Positions 23,273-34,891 of a stretch of DNA of 64,000 nt are shown here, one piece after another. A program made the position numbers and the translations under genes. The stretch covers positions 23,658,001-23,722,000 of the forward strand of contig NC_080574.1 of the NCBI RefSeq assembly GCF_029962835.1. The letters run 5' to 3'. Numbering within the stretch: the first letter of the stretch is position 1; every line of letters begins with the position of its first letter. The notes under the pieces are model-generated. The model saw only the letters and a list, made by a program, of their open reading frames with translations. It ran no database searches and was not told the DNA's origin. Source of the stretch: Magnolia sinica (Eukaryota; Streptophyta; Magnoliopsida; Magnoliales; Magnoliaceae).

Positions 23273-23993
23273 TTTTTCAATAGTTTTCAGCCAAAAAAAT
23301 TAAATGTCCAATTTAACTTAACCATATTGTTCTCCTGCTTAAATGATCAAAAGTTAATATGATACTTAAAACTTACTATTTATAGTAAAAATAAAATAAA
23401 GGAAACTTTTTTTTATCAAAAGTAGCTTCTCCTACCCAAAATCAAAAATCATATATGATACGTTCAAAAACTCATCCTTACTTGTGAGATACTACTGTTT
23501 TAAAATTGCGACGGTCCGGATCATTTGTGCCTCTGATCGGGCCTTCTTTGCCACAAAAGTTTTTGTTACCCGCTCTGCATCAACATGGTACCCCATCAAA
23601 CCCAGAAAAAGAAAAGAAGTGAGCCACGGCCAAGTGCCATTTGTTGCTGCTTGGGTCATCCGTACCAGGGTGCAGCAGATGGACGGAGGATTCGGTCACC
23701 TTTCTGCTCATGGTTGGATTGCTGGAAATTTATATCTTTAAGTTCATCCATGGATGGATCACGGTCCACATATCTCAAACAATTGAAAGATCCCCAATCA
23801 TTTTTTATATTTAATTTAAAAAAAAAATTAAAAAAAAAAAAAACGAAAACATTTCTTCAAACGTCCTTTAAATGTGGCAAGTGGTTGGTGGAGATCATAG
23901 CGCTGGGGAATTCTTTTACCATGGCCTACTACGGCATGGCTCACCAAATGGACAGTTGGCGTCATCCAACCATGCAGCCTTGTGGGCTGAATC

Positions 23994-24254
23994 CATGGTG
24001 ACCTACCATATCACCATTTTGCCACTTGTATGGTGAAGATTACGTTTCATGGGGCCTTCCATGATAATTTCTTCTTCTTTCTTTCTTTTTTTTTTTCTAA
24101 ATTACAACCCTTCGACGTAAAAAAATAAATAAATAAATAAATATTATATTTTGAAGTAATTTAATAAATAGGGAAATGGTTCTATACAGTCCACCTCATG
24201 GGAACTTCCCATGAGGTCAAGATGTGTGGGCCCACCATGATACATGTCGAAAAA
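23994..24254. repeat. Left copy of an about 260-bp direct repeat flanking the copia insert
   Basis: Runs from CATGGTGACCTACC to ACATGTCGAAAA and matches 29054-29311 with small indels. Unit B has this sequence once (about 54056-54321), so it was duplicated with the insertion. Confidence 0.8.
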
Positions 24255-24888
24255 AATTACCATGCACGACCGGTCGTGAGATTGCTACGACCGGTCGTGG
24301 GAGTTACATAACCAGTCGTAGCCTGCTCGACTCAAAGTCCAGTGACTTGGGTCTTTTAATGTCCGGAATGCTCGACCGGTCGAGGGGATGTCACGACCGG
24401 TCGAGGGGGTCCCACGACCAGTCGTAGCCTTGGCTCGACCAGTCGTAGTTACGCAGATTTGTTTTCGAATCTGATGTGGATTGCGGAAATTTGAGTTGTC
24501 TTTCGCAAGGGTGCGAAAGGGAAGTTGCCTAAACTATAAATAGGTGTCCCTAGGGCTTTTTTAAAATAATGAGAAATAATTCTAAAACTTTCAAAAGGGG
24601 TTCTAGGGAATTCAAAGGGTGTAGCAAGGGTGAGATCCGAGGTTGTTCGAATCGGGTAAGTCCTCTCTCTTGTAATTTCTATTTCATAGTGGATTTCTGT
24701 TGCTTTGGGCCGTAGTTTTTTCTCGAAAGGGTTTTCCACGTTAAAACCTTGTGTTCTCTTGTGATTGCTTGTTACTATTGAATTACTATCCTAGATCTAG
24801 ATCTATGTGATTCCGCAGCACAAATCCCCAACAAGTGGTATTAGAGCAATCGTTGGGGCACAGATCTGAATCTGCAGGATTAGTAATA

Positions 24889-25428
24889 ATGGGAAACGAC
24901 AAGTTTGATATTGAGAAGCACTCGAGCAAAAATAATTTTGAGTTATGGAAGATTAAGATGATTAGTCTGTTAACCAAGCAAGGTGAGATTAAGGCTCTTG
25001 AGGAGCGGATATCTACCATGAAAGATGATGAATGGGAAAACCTTGCTAGTAATGCTTTAGCTTTTATCCGTTTATGTCTCACGGATGAGGTTCTCTATAA
25101 TGTTTTGAGGGAGAAAACTACGGCTAGTTTGTGGGCGAAGTTAGAGAACATCTATGCAAAGAAGTTCTCTGAAAATCGCCTACACTTGAAGCTACAATGT
25201 TATACTTTCAAGATGATAGAGGGTGGAGATCTAGAAGCCCATATCAGCAACTTTAATAAATTGATGTGCAGATTGCTGGATATGGAGGAAGTGGTCAAAG
25301 ATAAGGAACATGCATGTATATTGTTGAATTCTCTTTGTGCATCATATGAGTCTTTCGGAGACACGATGTGTACCACAAATAAAACCCTAGGTGTTGACAT
25401 CGTTATTTCAGCCTTTCAAAGGCTATGA
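24889..25428 (+). pseudogene. Copia gag (partial ORF) of the unit A element
   Basis: An open frame of about 180 aa with the UBN2/gag region ([32 protein letters not shown]). It then shifts frame; the knuckle CX2CX4HX4C follows at 25558 with a TGA codon as its second residue. The equivalent gag in unit B is the closest relative. Confidence 0.8.
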
Positions 25429-28146
25429 GAAAGTTAAACGGTGACATGGGGGATCTTCCGATGCACCGATTACGAGGGGCAGAGATTCTGAGCGAGGTAT
25501 AGGATCCTCAAGACCTAAATCTAAATCCAAGGGCAAGGGTAAAGGAAAATTAAAGTGTTGAAATTGTGGGTTGTCTGGACACATAAAGAAGGATTGTAGA
25601 AATCCTAAAATGAAGAAATAAAATTCGACTTCTTCTAAGGAGGCCAATGTGGTCAATCCGATGAAGAATCAAGTGGTGGTGACGTTTATCTGTTCCATGA
25701 TTGGTCACTTACCGACAATCATAAAGATGAGTGGATACTTGACACGAGCATCTTATCACATGACTCCTCATCGGAGTTGGTTTACCGATTACAAGGAATG
25801 TGATGGTGGGCAGGTTTTTATGGGCAATGACAATGCTTGTAATGTTGTGGCTATTGGACAGTGAATATCAAGATGTTTGATGGGATGGAGCGTATCTTGA
25901 TCGCAGGCACGTTCTGATATGAAGAAAAGTCTGATTTCTCTTGGTGCACTTGGATGCTATAAGGTGCAAGTTCACCGTATTGATGGTGTCCTTAAAGTTT
26001 CAAAAAGAGCACTCGTGGTTATGAGAGCGCAAAGGCATGGAAACCTTAGAGGTTGATTGGGAGCACTTCGGCGGGTGGAGAACACCTATTGCAGACTCCA
26101 CATCTCTACGTATTTGACATGCTCGTCCAGGCCACATGAGCGAGCGGGGCATGAAGGTACTTTCCGATCGGTGTTTGATTCCACTTTTAAAAATTTCGAT
26201 TTAGATATATGCGAGCATTGTATATATGGTAAATAATCTAGTCTTTTAAATCTAGAAAACATGTTTGTAAGGGAGCGCTTGATTATGTGCACTCGACGTA
26301 TGGGGGTTATCGCCAAAAGTTTCCATTGGGGGTCATCATGGTTTGTTTCATTCATTGGACTACTCTAGGAAAGTTTGGGTTTACTTCATAAAACGTAAAT
26401 CCAAGTTTTTACCATATTCAAGCAATGGAAGGCAATGGTAGAAAAATAGTCAAGGCGGAAAATAAAGGTTTTAAGGTGACAATGGTGGAGAATTTACTTG
26501 GTGAGTTTAATGAGTATTGTAAGGATGAAAGGATCATCAGGCACAAACACAGTGCGCCACACACCCGAGCAAAACGGTGTGGGTGAGCGAATGAATTGGA
26601 CTCTGTTAGAGAGGGCCGGATGCATGTTAAGTAATGTTTGTGTTGGGCAAGGACCTATAGACCGAGGCCGTTAACACGGCTTGTTATTTAGTGAACCGTT
26701 CTCCTTCCACGACAATTGAATGTAAAATCCCAGAGGAAGTATGGAGTGGTCAAAAACTCGACTACTCGGATCTACGCATATTTGGTTGTAAGGCTTACTC
26801 TCATGTACCGTCGATTGAGAGAGATAAGCTAGACCATAGGGCCAAAAAGTATATTTCTATTGGCTATGGCATTGGTGTGAAAAGTTACAGATTATTCGAC
26901 AAGTTCACACGCAAGGTCATCGCTAGCCGTGACGTCGTTCGATGAAAGCTCTCTATTTCGTAAGAATGATTAAGAGGAGCAAAATAAATCTGAAAGGTTG
27001 ATCGTAGGCGTTCAGATTGACATAAATGATACTCGGGCAGAGAAGATGCGAAGATAGAGGTACAGGATCAAGTGGAGCAGCCACTTGTGAGAAGGAACCC
27101 ACCGCGTAATCGCAGGTTCGAGAAGATACAGGGACGACTCTAATATTGCATATGCCCTCATTACAGATGATGGGGACCGTCTACTATTCAGAGGCTCTTG
27201 ATGAGCTTGATGCAAGAAAAGTGGAAGGCGGCGATGGATGATGAGATGGACTCGTTACACAAAAATCACACATGCGAGCTAGTGGAGCTTCCAGTGCCGA
27301 AAAGTGATCGGATGCAAGTGGTGATTCAAAAGGAAACAGGATAGATACAAAGTAAGGTTGGTAGCGAAGGGTTATGCTCGGAGAGAATGAATTGACTTCA
27401 CAGAGATATTCGGACCGATGGTAGCAGGTATCTATTAGATTCGTGTTGGCGGTTGCCTAATACGATCTCGAGCTAGAACAGATGGATGTGAAGACCGCAT
27501 TCTGCATAGAGAATTGGAAGAGCAGATCTACATGAAGCAACCAGAGGGCTACGAAGTTAAAGGGGAGAAGAAAAATGTTTGTAGGTTAATGAGATCGTTG
27601 TCGGCTTGAAACGCCTAGGCAATGGTATAAAAAATTTGATTCTTTCATAGTGAGTCATAAATTTACTCGGAGCGAATACAATCACCGTGTCTATTACAAG
27701 ACACTGGGGATGGAAAATTCACCATCCTAGTCGTATGTTGATGATATATTGATATTTTGTCATGATATGTCTAAAATCAACGTATTGAAGACTCGATTAT
27801 CGGGGACATTCGAGATGAAAGATCTAGGAGTTGCAAAGAGGGTTTTTGGCATAGATATTCATAGAGACAGAAGAGGAGCAGGCTTTGGTTATCACAGGGA
27901 ATACCTTGAAAGGTATTGATCAAGTATGGGATGGATCGGACAAAGTTGGTAAGCGTTCCCCACGCGGCTCACTTCAAGCTTTCCTCGAACAATGTCCTAA
28001 ATCCAATAAGGAAAAGCAGTTATGTCTCATGTGCCTTATTCGAATGCGGTTGGTAGTTTAATGTATGTCATGGTTTGTACGAGACCAGATATTTCACAGG
28101 TAGTCGGTGTTGTGAGTAGATACATGTCAAACCCCGGCAAGCAATA

Positions 28147-28692
28147 TTGAGAAGCGGTGAAATGGCTACTTCATATATTCGATGTACGAAAAACTACGTC
28201 TTAACTTTTGAGAAGATAAGGACAAAGTTGATAGGGTATGTGGATTCCAACTACACAGGCAGTGTGGATTCTAAAAAGTCTACTTCAAGATACTCGTTTG
28301 TACTAGCGGGTGGAGCAATCAGTTGGATGTCAAAGATTCAGTCTGTGGTGGCTCTTTCCACGACCGAAGAAGAATATATGGCAGTGACGGAAGCACTTAA
28401 AGAAGGTGTTTGGCTCAGAGGCATGATAAATCAGTTGGGACTTTAGCAGGAGGTCGTGCCGGTTAACTATGATAGCGAGAGCGCTATCAATTTGGCTAAA
28501 AATTCTGTTTATCACTCACGTACTAAACACATTGATGTTCATCACCACTTTATTCGACAGGTGCTTGAGGAAGGAGGCGTAACATTGGAGAAGATTCACA
28601 CCAGCATGAATCCAGCAGACATGCTCACCAAGGTCATTCCTACAGAGAAGTTCAAGTTCTGTGCAACTTCTCTAGGCTTGGCGATGGCGTAA
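28147..28692 (+). pseudogene. Copia RNase H region of the unit A element
   Basis: Two adjoining frames (28147-28446, 28456-28692) separated by a TAG show LIGYVDSNYTGSVDSKKS, GGAISWMSKIQSVVALST, KHIDVHHHFIRQVLEEG and [11 protein letters not shown], the full order of a copia RNase H. It is the best preserved part of this element. Confidence 0.85.
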
Positions 28693-29053
28693 AAGAAGGA
28701 CGGAGTGTGCACGAGAAGTGTTGATTGAAGGTATGATGCAATATAGAAATAAGAGAAGAGCTCAAGGAGCTACACGACTGAAGATTGAAGATGTGGTGGA
28801 GATTGTTGTCAGAAAAGCCTTCAATTTTTCAGAGTTTTGGGTTACACGATCGGTCGTGGCCTTTGCACAATCGGTCGTGGGAGCAACTCGACCAGTCGAG
28901 CAATACACGACTCAAAGTCTAGCGAGCTCAGTTTTTTGGTGTCCGGGATGCTCGACTAGTCGAGGGGATGTCACAACCGGTCGAGAGGGTCCCTCGACCA
29001 GTCGTGGCTATCCTTCAACCTGTCATAGTTACGCAGATTCGTTTCCAAATTTA

Positions 29054-29311
29054 CATGGTGACCTACCATATCACCATTTTGCCACATGTATGGTGAAGAT
29101 TACGTTTCATGGGGTCTTCCATGATAATTTCTTCTTCTTTCTTTCTTTTTTCTTTTTTTCTTCTAAATTACAACCCTTCAACGTAAAAAAATAAATAAAT
29201 ATTATATTTTGAAGTAATTTAATAAATTGGGAAATGGTTCTATGCGGTCCACCTCATGGGAACTTCCCATGAGGTCGAGATGTGTGGGCCCACCATGATA
29301 CATGTCGAAAA
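29054..29311. repeat. Right copy of the about 260-bp direct repeat
   Basis: Matches 23994-24254. It continues, as in unit B, into the rest of the 29229-29775 MITE, showing that the original site lay inside the start of that MITE. Confidence 0.8.
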
Positions 29312-29775
29312 TCTACCCCATCAGTCAGATGCACCATTCCATGATGGGCCTCGGATTAAAAAATCAAGTCAACCGATAACTTTTGTGATCCACACCACAG
29401 ACAAAAGTTGAGAGGGGTTACTCTCCCATTAAAACATTCATAATCATTTGTTGAGCCCACCAAGTTGTGGTTCACAAATCCAGCCCATCCATTGTGTGTG
29501 TCCCACTTTGATGAGGGGTCATACCAATTTTCAGACGCATCCAAGTTTCTGGTGGGCCCCACCAAATGATTTTATATGTTTTAGGCATATCTTCATTGAT
29601 TTTAGATGGTATGGCCCACCTGAGTTCAGTATATGGTTGATTTTTAAGATATCACATAATTTAAAGGGGACCCTTTAAATGCATGGTGTTGATTTTTGAC
29701 ACACATCATGGTAGAACCCATACAGCTCGACCTCATGGGAAGTTCCCATGAGGTCGACCGCATAGGACCATTTCC
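29229..29775. mobile_element. Fold-back MITE in intron 2 of copy 2
   Basis: Inverted arms GGGAAATGGTTCTATGCGG and GGGAACTTCCCATGAGGTCG; the right arm ends CCATTTCC. The unit B counterpart is 54238-54787. Confidence 0.7.
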
Positions 29776-29973
29776 GTAATGAATTATATTTTTAAGTAAG
29801 TCTAAACATCTCCCTTTTATCTGCTGACAATTGAAGAACTCCTTCCCACAGATATGGATTCTTTCAATAGAACCATTTCCATACTAAATTATATTTTTAA
29901 GTAATTCTAAACACCTCCCTTTTATCTGCTGACAATTGAAGAACTCCTTCCCACAGATATGGATTCTTTCAAT
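29766..29973. repeat. Tandem duplication of about 104 bp
   Basis: 29766-29869 and 29870-29973 are near-identical (ACCATTTCC, then TATTTTTAAGTAA, CTGCTGACAATTGAAGAAC, GATATGGATTCTTTC). Unit B has a single copy, so this arose in unit A. Confidence 0.85.
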
Positions 29974-32702
29974 TACCTCCGGCCTGTTTGAGACGTTAGA
30001 GGAATCCGTGCCAAATGTCCCTGCTACCCGTATGACCAGTTCCTTTTGCCCGCCGTTGGCCCTACCTTACTGTCCAATCCACTCTATTTTAATACTGGAG
30101 ATTTTTTAAAAAAAAAAGGGTAATTCGATCATTAGGTGGGCCAGATCGTAGAAATCAATGGACAACCATCCAAAAACCTGACGCTTACGGGGTGGGCCAC
30201 CTGACGGTTGAACCAGCCCAATTTTGGAGCGTCCCATTTTCACCACCGAGTGAAATGCTGAACAGGTTGGATGACATAAGCATACTAGGTTGGGTCCGCA
30301 TGCCTACAAATAGCTGCCTACTAGCCAGGTAAAACGGTGAAATGCTTAAAGATATCAGGCGAGGGAATCATCAACGAATCTCTCTTTCACGGAGGTATCT
30401 ACAAGAGGGAGGCTTTTAAATTTGTCATAAAACAGAGGGCTAGTTCACGGTGCAACAGTCCACGATCCAGGCCGTTCATTGGGTGAGCCCCACTTCGTAT
30501 CTGCTTGGGTGGATGGATAATAAAAATGTACAGTAAAGAGCATATTTACTAACGGCCAGTATCATATGGAAAAGAACCACCAGTTGGACCGTTCGGATCA
30601 TCCAATCAGTTCGATTGGTAGATCATGCCACGTGTCCCGTTTGGGTGCAGAGCACTTGTTAAGGGAAATGGATGATAGTTTAGATATGCGTTTGTCAAAA
30701 ATGCTGAATATTTCAACTTTGTTATTTACATTTATACTTATTTCGTCTGAATTATATATATTCAGGGTGCGACATGTTTCTCTCGACAATGGGATGACAC
30801 GGGAAGTACTATATGGGTAATTTTCTAAACTCGTCACTTGTTCAACAGCTGCACAGATGGGCCACCAATCCAATGGTCTAGATTGATCAAGATGCAGCTC
30901 ACCTGATTGAATACAGGAACTACCCATCGTTATGCTGTGACGATGTACCGGAAGGTTCCGTTTGGATTTAAGCAGTTTTCTGTGGGGATTATTGTAGGAA
31001 TGAAGAGTATCGGAACTTGGTGAGGAGTGATCTCATCCAAGCACTTTTTGATGGCCTACCGCCCGGAACAGTCCGCTTCGGCTGCCATATCGTCCAAGTC
31101 AAAACAGATCCAGTAACTTCTCAGTCCGTCCTTCATTTCGATGATGGAAGTATGGCCACTGCCAAGGTAATCTATCAATCCTGGACGTCAAATCTTTTTT
31201 GTTTTTTCTGACCGTTACATTGTTTTCTTAATTAACATTTCCCTTTTTGAGCAATGATGATAATATTCAGGAAACGAGAAGGGTTCAAGTCCAACCGGTT
31301 GGATAATAATTTACAGTCCTCCATTCCAATAGGTTGTCCCCACCATGGGGATCGGTTGGAAAAATCAGCTCCATCCACTCGTTAGGTGCGCCACACCAAA
31401 GAAAATCAATGTTTTGATAGATAACAAAATACTAGTGTGGTCCAATTGGCATGTGGATGATGCTGATTTTTGCATAAAATAATATCAACGATTGGGCCAA
31501 CCAATTCGATGGATTGGACGTCACACATATGAAAATTTGGAATAGTTCAAATGATTTTGGTAATCAGCTATTTGATTTTGTTTCTCCAATCGGCAACAAG
31601 CTCGTCCATTGGTTCATATTCCAGACGCGACTTCCTGAAGGTAGTAGTATTAGTTCAAATTCCAGCGAAGACTTATGGTAATCATTAAGCGATGAAAGAT
31701 GCTAATCATGGTTAAAAGAATCGGTGATTTGGATCTAGTGCCACTAGGCAGTTAAAACTGCAAGACCCCACGACTAGTCTAGATCTCGTGTTGGAAAATG
31801 GAAATCTCATTTGTGGGTTCACTGACATGCATGCTTTTATCTTATATGTACATAGATTATGGAATATCAGGGAAGCCCGAAATCATCAGAGAAGCAGCAC
31901 TGGAATTAATTAAGGGATTTCCACCAGAAATGATCGAATTGGCGGAGAACAGTCTCCTCGACTCTTTTACTTTCACAAAGATAAGATACAGAGCACCGTG
32001 GGATCTGTTATTGGGAAACTTGCACAGGGGAACGGTGACTGTGGCAGGGGACGCAATGCATGTGATGGGGCCGTTCCTTGGGCAAGGCGGTGCAGCTGGC
32101 CTAGAAGATGCAGTTGTGCTTGGAAGATGCCTGGCGAAAGCAATGCAGATGGACCCAAATGGAGATTACGCCGGGAAGCAGCTGGTGACTAGAGTTGGGT
32201 TGGCACTCGATGAATATGTTAAAGAAGGGAGGATGAGGGTGACAAGGTTGTCTATGCAGACGTACCTTAATGGATTGTTGATGGCAACCTCATCCGGTTT
32301 TACGAGTGGATTGATTGTGTTCGTGTTAAAGACTCTATTTGGTGGCGCACTTGAACATACTCAATATGACAGTGGCCGCCTTTGAAAACGTGTGTTCGTG
32401 TTTTCACAATAACCTGCTGCAAAGTGATGCAATAAGATTGGCAGTGGGGCCAACGATCACCACACATTCAAAGCTCCCCTCTTTCTAGGGCCCTCTCATC
32501 TCTAATTATTAAATTTCATGCTTTCTAAAATGAGCTTTGTAAGGGAAAAATAGTTAATAATGTATGTTAATTTCTTTCTTTGTGAGAAATTTTTTTATTT
32601 TCCTTTGTGAGTAATATTTGAGTGAGGGAATTACCAACCTTGAGTGAGTTCCCAAGCCATCTATTATGTATTTGGCCACCATTTTCAATCAAAGCAATCA
32701 TT

Positions 32703-32705
32703 CTC

Positions 32706-32752
<47 letters not shown>
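32703..32752. repeat. (CT)n microsatellite
   Basis: About 24 CT repeats in the 3' flank of copy 2, with a shorter counterpart at 57786-57820 in unit B. Confidence 0.95.
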
Positions 32753-32753
<1 letters not shown>

Positions 32754-32894
32754 AATCAGCATCATTTGGTGTTAGAGAAACTCGATGTTCAGGTACGAAA
32801 ATGAGGCCCACCCCACCATATGGCTCCACTCAAAGATGTTCATATGTATGTTGAAAATGCAGCCACGTCGTTGATTGGTAATAATATTTAAATA

Positions 32895-33050
32895 AAAAAT
32901 AAAAACAAGTCAATAGTTGAGTTGGTAGCGAAATTCTTAATTGAGAGTGAGGTTTAGGGATCGATTCTTGAAGTAGTAATAATAAATTTTTATTAAATAT
33001 TATTAAAAAAATTTAAATTCAAGATAAGGGAGGATGTGCTCATCAATTTT
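32895..33050 (+). mobile_element. Possible tRNA-derived SINE
   Basis: An A-box-like TAGTTGAGTTGGTAGCG lies near 32915 and a B-box-like GGGATCGATTCTTG near 32957. It sits just past the right end of unit A. No clean tail is seen. Confidence 0.4.
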
Positions 33051-33819
33051 CTTTAAAAAGGGATACGGAAAGTTTCTGCATTAAAAAAAAAAAAGGGAGA
33101 TAGAAGCCCGAAAGTAAAAGGAAGAGAAAATTCTAAGAAGGCTCGATCAGATAAGTTTTAATCGTTAGATCTTTTTAACTTTTTATTATATTGTTAATTT
33201 CTTCTTGATCTATACAATGGATGATGTGGATCATCCAAACCATCATTGTATAGGTGTGTATAGGCAATTTTAATAAAATGATGTTTTTATGATTTCGGTC
33301 TAATTAATAATGTTTTAGGAATAAATTAAATGGATGGAATCTGATTGTGCTAAGATAGATCTGTACGGATCATATGATCCTTAAGGCCAAAATATACAAG
33401 GGCCATAATTTTTAGATCAATCTAACATTCAGATAGGCCACATTAGTCAGATCTAAAAGTGTTTAATAAAGTAATCTTAGATTTTTGCGCAAGTGTTCGT
33501 ATCACTTGGTGTAAAAGATCGAGATAGTCCATCGATGTATGTGTGGTTAAATCCACACCATCCATTTAATGTGTAGAGGCAAAACATGATTGTACCTCAA
33601 GAATCTGGATGATCTAATCATCCAATGGACCGCCTCGATTAATTATTTGACATTAAATTTCAGGATCTTAAAAAGAAAATCTAAATTTTGATAATTAAAT
33701 TTACATAAACATATAATTTTAATTATTTGATTATTTTAGATTTGGCCACTTAGAATGTTAATCAAAGGTAGACCCCACCATGTAATACAAATAAATGAAT
33801 AATAATTTGTTGATATAAT
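33051..33819. other. Spacer between the two units, no gene seen
   Basis: AT-rich, with no recognisable coding sequence or repeats shared with the rest of the window. Confidence 0.5.
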
Positions 33820-34891
33820 TGATAGGACCCCGGAATTCAAATCAACCTAATTACATTGCAGAGTCAATATTACCAAACTCAGGTGAGTAACCCAACTTGT
33901 CTCATAATTCATTAAAATTAAAATAAATCATTGTGATTGTTTGATTGATTTACTGGTTTGAATATTTTGATATGATAATTGTACGATAAATTTATATATG
34001 AATATTTTAATTGAGACAACTATGCCAAATATGAAAAATATGAGGTTACATATCATCCTTCATTCATTGCATTGCATAATGCATGGTCGATCCCAGGGGC
34101 CTTCCCTGGAAGAAATGTCGATCCTGGTAGAGTGTTACCAGATGCAGGCTATACCCAAGCCTACCGAAAAGTGGAAACCTACCCAACAGGTGGATGCAGG
34201 TTGACGACCTCCAACCCAAGCAGATGGACGATCATCCCATCTGATGCATTCATATATCATTTTACACTCATATCATTGTACATGTATTTATGTATTATTT
34301 TAATTGCTATGATTATGAACCATGCTGGGTTATATCACTAAGTCTGGCCAGCTTACATTTTTATTGATGGAAAAACCATACAGAGGAGCCATTAGCAGAT
34401 GATGTGACTCAAGAACTAGAAGGATCTACTGTACCTGAACACGACCTGCCTGAAACATAGCCATACCTATCCAAGGATGAAGTGGCGGCATTAGAAAATT
34501 TTTAATTATATGTTTTATTTTGTTAGCACAGTTTAATTAACGAATAATGCATACTGACATTTATTTTGAGACTTTAAGCAATTATTTAGATTTATTTTTT
34601 TGTAATAATGTTAGCATGGAATAAATATCATTATATTATAATGGTATTATAAATGAATGATTTTAAGGTTCATTTTATTTTAAGAGTCGTCAATATTTAT
34701 ATATGTTTAGTTGATTGGTGCTAAGTATTATGTATGTGTGATTGAGATTATGATGGACCTTATATTGAATATAATTATCATCTCTGATTAAACTGATTAA
34801 TGAATTAAATTAGTACACTTTGTGTACGAGTTACGAACTGAAACTCGGGTCTAAGGGTGCACACTCTGTACCCGTATTTCGGGGCGTGACA
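33820..34891 (+). mobile_element. Putative solo LTR (Ty3/gypsy-like), about 1.07 kb
   Basis: Starts TGATAGGACCCCGG and ends GGGGCGTGACA, a TG...CA pair with the GGGGCGTGACA ending common in plant gypsy LTRs. The flanks are ATAAT and ATAAC, a 4 of 5 match to a 5-bp target duplication. No internal domain is present. It lies exactly at the left edge of unit B. Confidence 0.45.

Larger units (their letters stand above)
24255..29053 (+). mobile_element. Truncated Ty1/copia element in intron 2 of copy 2
   Basis: Same family as the 40409-53135 element, opposite orientation. It has a 5' LTR lacking its start (about 24262-24833, TATAAATAG at 24535), a primer site TGGTATTAGAGC at 24836-24847, gag from ATG 24889 (MGNDKFDIEKHSSKNNFEL), a zinc knuckle at 25558-25602 with a TGA inside, integrase, RT and RNase H in many broken frames (for example KKSTSRYSF at about 28270), and a polypurine tract GGTGGAGAT before a 3' LTR that keeps only its first 250 bp (28804-29053). 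It cannot move on its own. Confidence 0.88.
21786..32385 (+). pseudogene. FAD-dependent monooxygenase copy 2, exon 5 deleted
   Basis: Recognisable exons: 21786-21868, 22754-22900, 30766-30816, 30998-31166, a 56-bp remnant of exon 5 at 31585-31640, and 31856-32385. Exons 1-4 and 6 keep open frames and GT-AG sites, with GAGICG as the FAD-binding motif and [16 protein letters not shown] in exon 6. Compared with copy 3, 216 bp are missing (matching 56421-56636), taking the intron 4 acceptor and the first 173 bp of exon 5, including the DG motif. Skipping exon 5 shifts exon 6 out of frame and soon meets a stop. Intron 2 is 7.9 kb and holds a truncated copia. The C-terminal reading frame in exon 6 is full length, unlike copy 3. 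A truncated transcript could still be made, but a working enzyme is unlikely. Confidence 0.88.
19325..32878 (+). repeat. Segmental duplication unit A (carries monooxygenase copy 2)
   Basis: Starts near CTTGAACCAGTAGATGATC and ends near CATGTATGTTGAAAATG plus GTTGATTGGTAA; the same sequence order recurs in unit B (34895-57943). Shared parts include the 5' flank (19325-21021 against 34895-36570), the promoter, all exons, the introns and the (CT)n 3' end. The units differ by mobile DNA gained or lost after duplication. Confidence 0.85.

Noticed and set aside
23200..24450. CRISPR-like array from the repeated CGACCGGTCG motifs
   Set aside because: Short palindromes at irregular spacing inside a plant LTR; no repeat-spacer structure and the genome is eukaryotic.
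31973..32192. Antisense and shifted frames over monooxygenase exon 6
   Set aside because: Shadows of the conserved exon; the same frames recur in copies 1 and 3 only because the exon is conserved.
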